Positions 1 to 6,078 of a stretch of DNA of 7,302 nucleotides are shown here, in pieces. The stretch is from Actinomycetes bacterium. Lineage in GTDB: Bacteria; Actinomycetota; Acidimicrobiia; Acidimicrobiales; RAAP-2. The position numbers and the translations under genes were made by a program. The notes beneath the pieces are model-generated. The model ran no database searches, was not told the origin of the DNA, and worked only from the letters and a program-made list of their open reading frames with translations. The stretch's first letter is position 1; each line of letters opens with the position of its first letter. The DNA is taken from assembly GCA_021791615.1 (NCBI GenBank), contig JAJYWG010000436.1, positions 1 to 7,302 on the forward strand. Direction: 5' to 3'.

Positions 1-578
1 CCACGGTCTTGGGTAGGGTCATCTCGGGCTCCGGTCGATCGGGGGCCTCACGGCCAACCACCGCTTCGAGCGGCACATGAAAGCGGGCCCGAGGGCTCGC
101 GCCTTCCCGCTCGGCCGGAGCCTACGCGGCCAGCCCACCCGGCGTCTTCTCGAATGACCCGGCACCGGGCCGCTCGTGGTCGGAGCCGCCGAGGGATCTC
201 ACCCTCCACGGGCCAGCGAGCGGCACCGTGACGGCCGCGGCGGGGGCCTCCTCGTCGATCCGCGACCAGCTCGAGGCCTTCTGCTCCCCATTGTTCGGAG
301 GCCCCCGCCGTTGCCGTTCCGCTCTGCGAGCACGATGCTGGTGCCGTCGCCGAGGGGGTCAAGCCCACACGAGCAGCGGAACCGTTCCGCGTCAGCATCG
401 CGGACGAAAGGTGCGAGTACGGGCTTGAGGCCCGTGCCTGTGCTCCGCCGACGAGGTACGCGCCCAGGCAAGACCGACGAGTTTCACCGCGAACACCGCT
501 TCGTCGGGCTGGCGTTAGCCGGCCCCGCGCCGGTGGCCGCTCCGCGAGGCTGTCTGCTGGTCTGAGAGGATGTTCGCC
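1..578. other. Left flank, no assignable gene
   Basis: I find no convincing gene here. Several open frames overlap on both strands, as expected of GC-rich DNA, but none reads as a known protein. They are rich in Arg, Gly and Pro and lack domain-like patterning. The least poor candidate is a minus-strand stretch around 260-440, whose third codon positions are mostly G or C, so it could be the relic of a gene. A plus-strand frame closing at 155-157 (TGA) could be the 3' end of something, but I cannot name it. No tRNA, rRNA, CRISPR or clear terminator was seen. Confidence 0.5.
564..569 (+). promoter_or_regulatory. Ribosome binding site that decides the start of the peptidase gene
   Basis: GAGAGG lies directly against the ATG at 570, which is too close to serve it. 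It lies 9 nt before the in-frame GTG at 579, a normal spacing. This favours GTG 579 over ATG 570 as the start of the prolyl aminopeptidase gene; the two differ by three codons. Confidence 0.5.
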
Positions 579-1544
579 GTGGACACCCCCGTCGAGCCGG
601 ATGAATCTGGTCATCTCGACGTCGGTGAGGGCCACCTGATCTACTGGGAGACCGTCGGTTCCCCAGATGCACTACCGGCAGTTTGGTTGCACGGTGGTCC
701 CGGAGCACCGCCCTCTGCTCGCACCAGGATGAGCGTGGACTCCTCCCGCTACAGGCTCGTCATATTCGATCAGCGAGGCTGTGGCCGCAGCAGGCCACTC
801 GCAAACGATCCAGCGGCCGATCTGTGGACGAACACCACCGACCACCTTGTCTCCGACATCGAGCGTCTGCGCTCCTACCTTGGGATCGATCGATGGGTTG
901 TGATCGGCGGCTCCTGGGGCGTCACCCTCGGTCTCGTCTACGCCCAGCGGCACCCCGAGCACGTTCTTGGATTGGTGCTCGGTGCGGTGACAACAGGGAG
1001 CCGGAGAGAGACCCAATGGATCACCCGGGACATGGGCCGAGTCTTTCCCCGCGAATGGGAGCGGTTCGTGGAGCTCGTCCCCGAAGGCGAGCAGGCGGGT
1101 GACCTCGCCGCCGCCTACGGCCGCCTGCTCGCGAGTCCTCGCCAGGCAACTCGCGAAGAAGCTGCTCGCAGATGGTGCGAGTGGGAGGACACTCACATGT
1201 CGCTGGCACCGGGCTACGTGCCGCATCTAAGCGTCCGGGAGCTCTCCTGGCAGATGGTCTTCGCTCGCCTCGTGACCCACTACTGGGGCCATGGTTGCTT
1301 TCTGGCCGACAACGAGGTGTCCGCCAACATGGCGAAGATCGCTCACATTCCTGCCACGCTCATCCACGGCGTCTACGATGTCTCAGGACCTCTCGACACC
1401 GCTTGGCAGCTGAACAAGGCCTGGCCTGCCAGCCGCCTGGTCGTAGTTGATGACGCTGGACACTTCACCGGCAGCATGGCCGAGGAGTTCACCGCCGCGA
1501 CCAACGCCATGGCCGAGCGGTTGCGACCGAACCAAACGCGCTGA
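579..1544 (+). CDS. pip: Prolyl aminopeptidase (proline iminopeptidase), alpha/beta hydrolase
   Basis: This enzyme of peptidase family S33 removes N-terminal proline from peptides and is probably cytoplasmic; I see no signal peptide. Numbered from the GTG start (321 residues), it has the oxyanion-hole motif HGGPG (38-42), the family block DQRGCGRS (64-71), and the nucleophile elbow GGSWG (110-114) with Ser112. The expected acid is Asp267 in HGVYD and the base His295 in DDAGH. The WCEWED block near residue 200 matches the cap region that holds the substrate-binding Glu in characterised Pip enzymes. Length is normal for the family and the triad is complete, so it looks functional. ATG 570 is an alternative start. 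It is on the same strand as the precursor array but about 640 nt upstream. The precursor cores contain no proline, so a role in their maturation is not supported. Confidence 0.93.
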   Translation: MDTPVEPDESGHLDVGEGHLIYWETVGSPDALPAVWLHGGPGAPPSARTRMSVDSSRYRLVIFDQRGCGRSRPLANDPAADLWTNTTDHLVSDIERLRSYLGIDRWVVIGGSWGVTLGLVYAQRHPEHVLGLVLGAVTTGSRRETQWITRDMGRVFPREWERFVELVPEGEQAGDLAAAYGRLLASPRQATREEAARRWCEWEDTHMSLAPGYVPHLSVRELSWQMVFARLVTHYWGHGCFLADNEVSANMAKIAHIPATLIHGVYDVSGPLDTAWQLNKAWPASRLVVVDDAGHFTGSMAEEFTAATNAMAERLRPNQTR

Positions 1545-2188
1545 ATCCACGACTCCCAGAATGATGGGTCGAACGCCCTTGTGTTTCAAGGAAAACTCCA
1601 CCACTTAGGGTCGGATCTCTCGCCGGTGCTGGGATGGTGGCAGCGCGAGATGGACCAGCCACTTCCTCTCCACCCCACTCGCTCCGAGCCAACTGGCCCC
1701 GCTGCCGCGCTGCTCTAGCCGCCGGAGAGCGGGGTGGTGTCGGCCTGGGAGATGGTGCCGCCATGCTGGGACGACCGCGACATCGTCGGGCGCGCCCTGG
1801 CGGCTGTTACGCTCGTCAAGGCCAACACAGCGACGAGGACGAAGGTCTCCGCCGCCTTCGAGATAGGCGACAAAGCGCTTCGGCTCCGATCCATCTTTTC
1901 GCCGAGGAGGACGTCGGGCTCGCCCGGAGTGGCCCCTCGAAGCTGGCAAGCGACAGCTTCCGAAGCAACGAGGGTGCCGGAGGCGTGCCTGGCATTCCGC
2001 AGCAACCTGTCGAGCGACGGCAAGCAGGGCGTCAACTCCCTACAAGCGCTACATCAACTGTTCGACGATGGGCCCTGGATGTGTGCTGCACCCAGTGCGG
2101 GACCCTCAGCCATCGGGCCCCCGGCTCACCCTTGGCACCGAGTACCGGAGCACCCGCAGTGGTCTCCTCGACGCGCGCACCTGAACAG
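1545..2188. other. Gap between the peptidase and the precursor array, no assignable gene
   Basis: I cannot assign a gene. Long frames are open on both strands, including a plus-strand frame from about 1734 and a minus-strand frame (1715-2035) with one hydrophobic stretch. Neither looks like a known family and each has blocks of implausible composition. A short imperfect hairpin (CCTTG/CAAGG) lies about 30 nt after the peptidase stop, without a T-tract. Around 1990-2020, two fragments of the precursor leader coding sequence appear in swapped order (see findings). The region may be decayed precursor-array DNA. Confidence 0.45.
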
Positions 2189-2478
2189 TTGCCATCCGTC
2201 AAGGCATTCGTCGAGGGACTGTCGAGCGACGAGGCATTCCGGAGCCGCCTCGCTGGTGCCCGAACGCCCGAGGAGCACCAGGAGATGGCGCGTGCAACCG
2301 GATATGACCTGGGCGCCGGGACATGCCTGGGATAAAATTGCCCCTTGAGGTTGGGGAGCTCTCCGACGAGGACCTCGGGAAGGTCGCCGCTGCCATAAGC
2401 ACCGCCGTCGCCACCATCGACATCGCCACCGTAGGCACCGCCACAGTCGTCGGCATGGTCGCAGCAGTGATCGTCTGA
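2189..2478 (+). pseudogene. Decayed Nif11-type RiPP precursor (first copy of the array)
   Basis: Aligned to the three intact copies, this is the same gene with several lesions. The TTG at 2189 is kept, but an in-frame 9-nt loss removes the ATG and next residues, and no ribosome binding site is visible. The leader then reads well (VKAFVEGLSSDEAFRSRL onward) up to a GGG at 2318-2320 where intact copies have GGGG. This one-base loss shifts the frame. Downstream, in the new frame, MPGIK, ELSDEDL and the core follow to a TGA at 2476-2478. The Gly-Gly cleavage site has become Ala-Ala. The 27-residue core is still rich in Val, Ala, Thr and Ile, but carries one Asp. The one-base loss lies in a G run and could be a sequencing error. 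The missing ATG and lost Gly-Gly argue for real decay. Confidence 0.8.
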
Positions 2479-2505
2479 GCACCACCGGAACAACGAGGAA
2501 ACGAG

Positions 2506-2511
2506 AGAAGG
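2506..2511 (+). promoter_or_regulatory. Ribosome binding site of the first intact precursor gene
   Basis: AGAAGG ends 8 nt before the ATG at 2520. This supports ATG 2520 over the adjacent in-frame TTG at 2517. The same layout (AGAAGG, 8 nt, ATG) is seen before the second precursor gene. Confidence 0.6.
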
Positions 2512-2519
2512 CAAGGTTG

Positions 2520-2825
2520 ATGACAGGAGAGACCGTCAAGGCATTCGTCGAGCGCCTGTCGAGCGACGAGGCATTCCGGGACCGCCTCGCTGCTGCCCCA
2601 ACGCCCGAGGAGCGCCAGGAGATGGCGCGTGCAGCCGGATATGACCTGGGCGCCGGGGACATGCCTGCCATCAAGTCGACCCTCGGCATCGAAGAGCTCT
2701 CCGACGAGGACCTCGAGAAGGTCGCCGGTGGCATGAGCACCACGGTCGCCAGCATCGCTGCCAGCGCCAGCGCCGTCGCCAGCGCCACCGTCGCCACCGT
2801 CGCTGCCGCGGCCGCGCTCGTCTGA
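2520..2825 (+). CDS. Nif11-type RiPP precursor peptide, copy A
   Basis: A 101-residue peptide in two parts. Residues 1-71 form an acidic, helical leader of the Nif11 class (VKAFVERLSSDEAFRDRL near the start, EELSDEDLEKVAGG at the end). Such leaders guide RiPP modifying enzymes and are normally cut after Gly-Gly by a C39-type transporter protease. Residues 72-101 are a 30-residue core of Ala, Val, Ser, Thr, Ile, Leu and Met only, with no Cys, aromatic or charged residue and a poly-Ala tail. Lack of Cys rules out lanthionine or thiazole formation from this core alone. Ser/Thr dehydration, epimerisation or another Cys-free modification is possible. The gene follows the decayed copy by 41 nt and precedes copy B by 33 nt, so they are probably co-transcribed. 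The leader call is confident; the modification class is unknown. Confidence 0.88.
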   Translation: MTGETVKAFVERLSSDEAFRDRLAAAPTPEERQEMARAAGYDLGAGDMPAIKSTLGIEELSDEDLEKVAGGMSTTVASIAASASAVASATVATVAAAAALV

Positions 2826-2844
2826 GCTCAACCACAACAACGAG

Positions 2845-2850
2845 AGAAGG
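2845..2850 (+). promoter_or_regulatory. Ribosome binding site of the second intact precursor gene
   Basis: AGAAGG, within a longer purine tract, ends 8 nt before ATG 2859 and supports that start over TTG 2856. Copy C has a weaker purine tract (GATAGGA, 3206-3212) at the same place, so it may be translated less. Confidence 0.6.
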
Positions 2851-2858
2851 GAAAGTTG

Positions 2859-3185
2859 ATGACAGAAGAGACCGTCAAGGCTTTCGTCGAGCGCCTGTCG
2901 AGCGACGAGGCGTTCCGGGACCGCCTCGCTGCTGCCCCAACGCCCGAGGAGCGCCAGGAGATGGCGCGTGAAGCCGGATATGACCTGAGCGCCGAGGACA
3001 TGCCTGCGATCAAGTCGGCCCTCGGCATCGAAGAGCTCTCCGACGAGGACCTCGAGAAGGTCGCCGGTGGCATAGGCACCGTCACCGTCGCCGCCGCCAC
3101 CGCCACCGCCGGTGCCGTCGGCACCGCCGTAGGCACGGTCGCCGCCGGCACCATCCTCCTCGCGGCCGCGGCCGCTGCCCTCTGA
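2859..3185 (+). CDS. Nif11-type RiPP precursor peptide, copy B
   Basis: A 108-residue paralogue of copy A. Its 71-residue leader differs from copy A at five positions (3, 38, 44, 46, 54) and ends in the same VAGG cleavage motif. The 37-residue core is the longest in the array. It begins IGTVTVAAAT, contains many Thr and Gly spaced among Ala and Val, and closes in a run of Ala before Leu. There is no Cys, Ser, charged or aromatic residue in the core, so Thr is the only hydroxyl residue available to a dehydratase. It sits 33 nt after copy A and 33 nt before copy C. The leader is acidic and probably soluble. The core is hydrophobic enough to insert in a membrane or aggregate once released. Whether it is modified cannot be told from this window. 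Confidence 0.88.
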   Translation: MTEETVKAFVERLSSDEAFRDRLAAAPTPEERQEMAREAGYDLSAEDMPAIKSALGIEELSDEDLEKVAGGIGTVTVAAATATAGAVGTAVGTVAAGTILLAAAAAAL

Positions 3186-3218
3186 GCTCCACCCGAACAA
3201 CGATAGATAGGACAGTTG

Positions 3219-3503
3219 ATGACAGAAGAGACCGTCAAGGCATTCGTCGAGCGCCTGTCGAGCGACGAGGCATTCCGTAGCCGCCTCGCTGCTGCCCCAA
3301 CGCCCGCGGAGCGCCAGGAGATGGCGCGTGCAGCCGGATATGACCTGAGCGCCGAGGACATGCCAGCGATCAAGTCGGCCCTCGGCATCGAAGAGCTCTC
3401 CGACGAGGATCTCGAGAAGGTCGCCGGTGGAGCAGGCACCTCCACCGCCGTCGGTATCGTCACCGCTACCATCGCCCTCGGCGCCGCGGCTGCTGTCCTC
3501 TGA
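3219..3503 (+). CDS. Nif11-type RiPP precursor peptide, copy C
   Basis: A 94-residue paralogue. The leader is 71 residues and differs from copy B at only three positions (21, 30, 38), which suggests recent duplication or gene conversion. The 23-residue core is the shortest (AGTSTAVGIV then TATIALG and an Ala run ending in Val-Leu). It again has only small and aliphatic residues plus Ser/Thr, and no Cys. The start ATG 3219 is preceded by an in-frame TTG at 3216, as in the other copies. The ribosome binding site is weaker than in copies A and B. After the stop, the sequence resembles the spacer after the decayed copy for about 20 nt (GAGCAGCACCGGAAG), then diverges. This is the last copy of the array. 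Confidence 0.87.
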   Translation: MTEETVKAFVERLSSDEAFRSRLAAAPTPAERQEMARAAGYDLSAEDMPAIKSALGIEELSDEDLEKVAGGAGTSTAVGIVTATIALGAAAAVL

Positions 3504-3808
3504 GCAGCACCGGAAGCAGGTGACAGGCTGAACAGCTCACTGCCCTGCTCGGCGGAGCGATGGTCGCTGCGTGACTAGCGCTGCCCCGGCGGGTACGCGC
3601 CAGTGCGTCTGGACGCACCCAGCCCGCTGGGCGCGCCGAGCGGCCGGCGATAGACCCGCCATATGAGCGCGCTCAGCATCGCGGTAGCACTGGTCGGAGA
3701 CCTCGACTGTCGAACCAGCCTCGTGGAAGGGTTCCGCTCGGTGGCCCCCCTCTCTGTCAGCCGCGAGATGTCCGCCCGGTGTGAGGCGATCAGCGAAGCG
3801 TTGACTTA
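3504..3808. other. Gap between the array and the insertion sequence
   Basis: About 300 nt with no firm gene. It holds two adjacent perfect hairpins (3603-3631), other short palindromes such as GGCGCGCC at 3630-3637, and a doubtful 48-codon frame (3663-3809). A minus-strand frame here starts inside the insertion sequence and does not look like a protein. Confidence 0.45.
3603..3631. terminator. Two adjacent hairpins, possible terminator after the array
   Basis: GTGCGTC (3603-3609) pairs with GACGCAC (3612-3618). CCCAGC (3618-3623) pairs with GCTGGG (3626-3631). Both are perfect and share one base. They lie 100 nt after the last precursor gene. There is no T-tract, so a classic intrinsic terminator is not shown; factor-dependent termination or mRNA 3'-end protection are alternatives. 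Confidence 0.3.
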
Positions 3809-3809
3809 A
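3663..3809 (+). CDS. Doubtful small protein (48 codons), insertion sequence at its stop codon
   Basis: The frame opens with ATG 3663 after an in-frame TAG at 3651-3653 and closes with TAA at 3807-3809. It starts MSALSIAVALVGDLDC and ends in a helix-like stretch (REMSARCEAISEALT). I do not recognise it and see no good ribosome binding site. The TA of its stop codon is the insertion target of the IS630 element. Joining the flanks without the element also restores TAA, so the insertion did not change the product. It could be a fragment of a lost larger gene or chance. Confidence 0.2.
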   Translation: MSALSIAVALVGDLDCRTSLVEGFRSVAPLSVSREMSARCEAISEALT

Positions 3810-3832
3810 AGAGGTTCGCATAATATAGTGAC
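3809..3832 (+). repeat. Left terminal inverted repeat of the IS630 element
   Basis: Starts AAGAGGTTCGC next to the TA at 3807-3808. It matches the complement of 4940-4963 at 22 of 24 positions; the mismatches are at the 12th and 18th bases. Confidence 0.9.
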
Positions 3833-3839
3833 AGTCTGA

Positions 3840-4936
3840 TCACAGAGAAAGGCCTGTGTGCCTCAGGAAGGCGAAACAGAGCGTGGCGTCGGCGCCGATC
3901 CGGTTGAGCCCGACGTCGGCGAGATGGGCGGCTTCCTCGATGGTGTCAGGGCAGAGGTTGGCGAGCTCGCTGGACTTGAGATTGCCCCAGATCAGCTCGA
4001 CCGGGTTGAGGTCGTGGGCGTATCCCGGTAGCCGCTCGACGACAAGCCACCGGCGCTGGTTCTTTACGCAGGCCTGCATGGCCCTCGAGCGGTGCGAGGG
4101 AAGCCCGTCTCAGATGATGGTGACCTTGTCGTCGCCGAGGAGCCCGTGCAGCTCGGTGAGGAACTCGATGAGCGACTCCTCGTTGTAGCAGCCAGCCCGT
4201 GTGCCGAACACGAGCCAGGCGTCGCTGCCGTCGGGGGCATAGCCGACCACAGCCGACATCGAGAGCCGCTTCCAGTTGAAGTGGTGCTCGAGCACTGGGG
4301 TCTTGGCCTTCGGCGCCCAGGTGACCCTCACCGAGAAGAGGAGCGAGAAGCCCGACTCGTCTTGGCAGATCCAGGCCTTTCGTGCTCGGGCGTTTTTCTT
4401 ACCCTCGGCCAGTCCTGCTTCACCCAGCGTGCGATCGCCTCGTCATCGCGCTCGACGGCGCGCCGTGCGGGGCGCTGACGGCTCCAGCCCATCTGGCGGA
4501 GGATCTTCCAGACGTGTCCCGGGTGATAGGACACGCCGGTCGTCGCCTCGATCACCTCGGCCACGCGGGCAAGTGTCCACAGCTCCGTTGGATAGCCGTT
4601 GGCGCGAGGCCCCTTCTCGAGCTTGGCTGTGATCGCCCGCAGCTCGGCGGCGCTGAGCTTCGGGAGACGGCCCGCCCGCCCTGCTCCTTTGAGGCTCTTC
4701 GTCCCGCCCGCGCACCAGTCGGCGTACCAACGGCTCACGCTCTGGCGAGAGACTTCGAGCTCCCGGGCTACGTCGGCTTGGGAGTTGCCCTTCGCGAACA
4801 GCTCTCCCGCTCGTTTCCGGCGTTCTTCGAGACCGGCGAAGTCCCGTCGGGGCCGGATCCCGGCAGCGGTTGTCGGCATCACCCACGAGAGCAACACGAG
4901 AGAAAGCACAGAAGAAGTCTTGCAGGCTTCCGCCAT
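3840..4936 (-). pseudogene. IS630-family DDE transposase, frame-broken and with an internal stop
   Basis: Read from 4936 (ATG; an alternative ATG is at 4879). The N-terminal part has a helix-turn-helix (SQADVARELEVSRQSVSRW) and a second winged-helix region. At the A5 run (plus-strand T5, 4393-4397), reading must step back one base to continue. The catalytic part then follows. The first Asp is in QDESGF (codon 4359-4361), the second in the DGLPSHRS block (codon 4107-4109), and the Glu in NPVELIW (codon 3996-3998), so all three DDE residues are present. A TGA at 4110-4112 stands where the family has a residue just before the second Asp; TGG to TGA is the simplest cause. The stop is at 3840-3842. 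The A5 step could be a programmed -1 frameshift, as some IS630 members use. The TGA still makes this copy inactive. Confidence 0.9.
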
Positions 4937-4939
4937 TGC

Positions 4940-4963
4940 GTCACTGTATTAGGCGAACCTCTT
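4940..4963 (-). repeat. Right terminal inverted repeat of the IS630 element
   Basis: Partner of 3809-3832, ending at the TA of 4964-4965. It lies just upstream of the transposase reading frame. Confidence 0.9.
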
Positions 4964-4965
4964 TA

Positions 4966-5232
4966 AGGAGATGTTCTAGCCGCAGGACAACCGGGGCTGA
5001 GACGACCTTCGGGTTATGAGCCCCATTTGGGCCATATTGACCTGTGTTAGATAATGCTAAATAGTGCCTCTTACCTGCGGTTATACGATCTCAATATGTC
5101 GGCTAATGATGGTCTGTGACAGGCTTTTCTACCGCGTCCGGTAGAAGATCCGGTAGAAGAAGTCGGGCCCCACGATGGATCCGCAAATAGGTGAACCTCT
5201 CCTTGTCAGTAGGTCTTCGCGCACCGTGGGGT
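4966..5232. other. Intergenic stretch between the insertion sequence and the AbiE-like operon
   Basis: No gene seen. Positions about 5030-5110 are clearly richer in A and T than the rest of the window. To their right lie a hairpin, a 12-bp tandem repeat, a loose inverted repeat (CCCCACGATG 5168-5177 with CACCGTGGGG 5222-5231, one mismatch) and a sequence resembling the IS end (5188-5200). The inverted repeat lies just after the stop of the nucleotidyltransferase gene, but its loop is 44 nt and it has no T-tract. Confidence 0.5.
5127..5160. repeat. Hairpin overlapping a 12-bp tandem repeat
   Basis: TTCTACCG (5127-5134) pairs with CGGTAGAA (5139-5146) around a 4-nt loop. TCCGGTAGAAGA occurs twice in direct tandem (5137-5148, 5149-5160), so the left arm can also pair with the second copy. 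No T-tract follows on either strand. Confidence 0.6.
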
Positions 5233-6078
5233 TCAGGTGGCCGCGTCGAGGAGGGCGGCCATAAAGGCGACTGAGACGGCGACGATCTCGTCGGGGTCGA
5301 TTGCCAGGGCGAGGGACCGCTGGGCCATGGCGATGGCAGCTCCGTTGCGGACTCCAAACTGCTCTCGTAGGAGGTCAAGGGCCTCGGTAGTCACTGTTCC
5401 CGCGATGGGGTCACCACGGAGGCGCCGCAGAGTGTCTCCGAGGTCGGGCGCGGAGACGGTCTGCATGATGCGGTACACGTCGGCCGCGTCCTTGTCGCTC
5501 AGGCGGTCGGTGCTGTTCGCCTTGAGCCGGTCGCTGATCTTGTGGGCCTTGGCCACGAGCATGGCGGCGAGCCCGGCGACCTCCACGATGATGCTGCGGT
5601 CGTCGTCCGGGTCGAGCGCGGCGATAGTCATCGGTGAGTGGTCCACGATGGCGGCCTCCAGCCCGACGGCCTTGCGAGCGGACTGCCGTCCGTGCGGGGC
5701 GATGCGGGCGCTGCGCCGTCCGCCGGGGGGCGCGACGGCGTCGGGCACGATGAGGTCCACGGGGACAATGGTCTTGACGCCTTCAATATCGAGTGTCACC
5801 GTCCAGATGCCGGGCTGGCCCTCCGGTTGGGGAAGGATCTCGAACCCGGCGGCGCGCATGGTGGCTTCGAGTTCTGGAGTGTCGCCGAGGACGATGGGGT
5901 CGAGGGCGATGTCGCCGTCGGTGGTGTATGGGGCGATGCCGATGTCGTTGGCGCCGGTGTGGAGGTAGATGGCCTGCGCTCCTGCCACGATGACGTCCCT
6001 GCCGTGTGGTGCGAGCGCGAAGAGGGCATCGAGCAGCACCTTGCGGGCTGCGACGTAGCGGGGATCGGCGGTCGTCAT
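5233..6078 (-). CDS. AbiEii-like nucleotidyltransferase, probable toxin of a type IV toxin-antitoxin-like pair
   Basis: A 281-residue protein of the nucleotidyltransferase fold. Residues 33-42 read GAQAIYLHTG, the nucleotide-binding turn. TTDGDIAL (52-59) supplies the metal-binding pair Asp54 and Asp56. VPVDLIVP (105-112) supplies a likely third Asp (108). A Lys/Arg/Asp-rich helix region (177-204, KAHKISDRL to DKDAADVYRI) is typical of AbiEii-like proteins. In the family these enzymes transfer nucleotides and can stop growth; the target here is unknown. I chose ATG 6078 because it overlaps the upstream stop as ATGA; a start at 6138 would lie far inside the upstream gene. Order (regulator first, transferase second) matches abiE loci. 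The catalytic residues look intact. A function other than toxin is possible. Confidence 0.82.
   Translation of the reverse strand: MTTADPRYVAARKVLLDALFALAPHGRDVIVAGAQAIYLHTGANDIGIAPYTTDGDIALDPIVLGDTPELEATMRAAGFEILPQPEGQPGIWTVTLDIEGVKTIVPVDLIVPDAVAPPGGRRSARIAPHGRQSARKAVGLEAAIVDHSPMTIAALDPDDDRSIIVEVAGLAAMLVAKAHKISDRLKANSTDRLSDKDAADVYRIMQTVSAPDLGDTLRRLRGDPIAGTVTTEALDLLREQFGVRNGAAIAMAQRSLALAIDPDEIVAVSVAFMAALLDAAT

Larger units (their letters stand above)
2189..3525 (+). repeat. Tandem gene-sized repeat array, four units
   Basis: Four head-to-tail units, each a leader, a core and a short purine-rich spacer. Starts of the three intact genes are 339 and 360 nt apart; the difference comes from core length, since both spacers are 33 nt. 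Spacers share a TCTGAGC beginning, an ACAACGA-like middle in the internal ones, and a GTTGATGACA end. The pattern points to unequal crossing-over or gene conversion that keeps leaders alike while cores change. Confidence 0.85.
3809..4963 (-). mobile_element. IS630-family insertion sequence, 1155 bp, defective
   Basis: Both ends are defined. The 24-bp terminal inverted repeats (3809-3832 and 4940-4963) match at 22 positions and begin AAGAGGTTCGC. The element is flanked by TA on both sides (3807-3808 and 4964-4965), the target duplication typical of IS630/Tc1-mariner elements. Its length is normal for IS630. The single transposase gene lies on the minus strand but is interrupted twice, so this copy is unlikely to move on its own. 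Ends this well kept could still be used by a transposase from another copy. Confidence 0.9.

Noticed and set aside
48..635. Long minus-strand open frame (195 codons) over the left flank
   Set aside because: Arg/Gly/Pro-rich with no domain pattern, and it runs into the well-supported peptidase gene on the other strand.
579..1544. The prolyl aminopeptidase as a maturation enzyme for the precursors
   Set aside because: Cores contain no proline and the gene is about 640 nt away with no operon structure. Its motifs are those of ordinary Pip enzymes.
2078..2104. Cys-rich stretch (DVCCTQCGT) that looks like a lanthipeptide core just before the decayed precursor
   Set aside because: It is in a frame with no leader or start before it, and no similar block is found after the other leaders. 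Probably chance.
2199..3200. Long minus-strand open frame opposite the precursor array
   Set aside because: It is the antisense of the tandem leader genes. Its repetitiveness comes from them, and the plus-strand frames have ribosome binding sites and family similarity.
3537..3821. Minus-strand frame reading out of the insertion sequence
   Set aside because: Its ATG lies in the terminal repeat of the element, no ribosome binding site is visible and the product does not resemble a protein family.
5127..5146. Hairpin as an intrinsic terminator of the AbiE-like operon
   Set aside because: No T-tract follows on the minus strand, where it would be needed; A residues follow instead.
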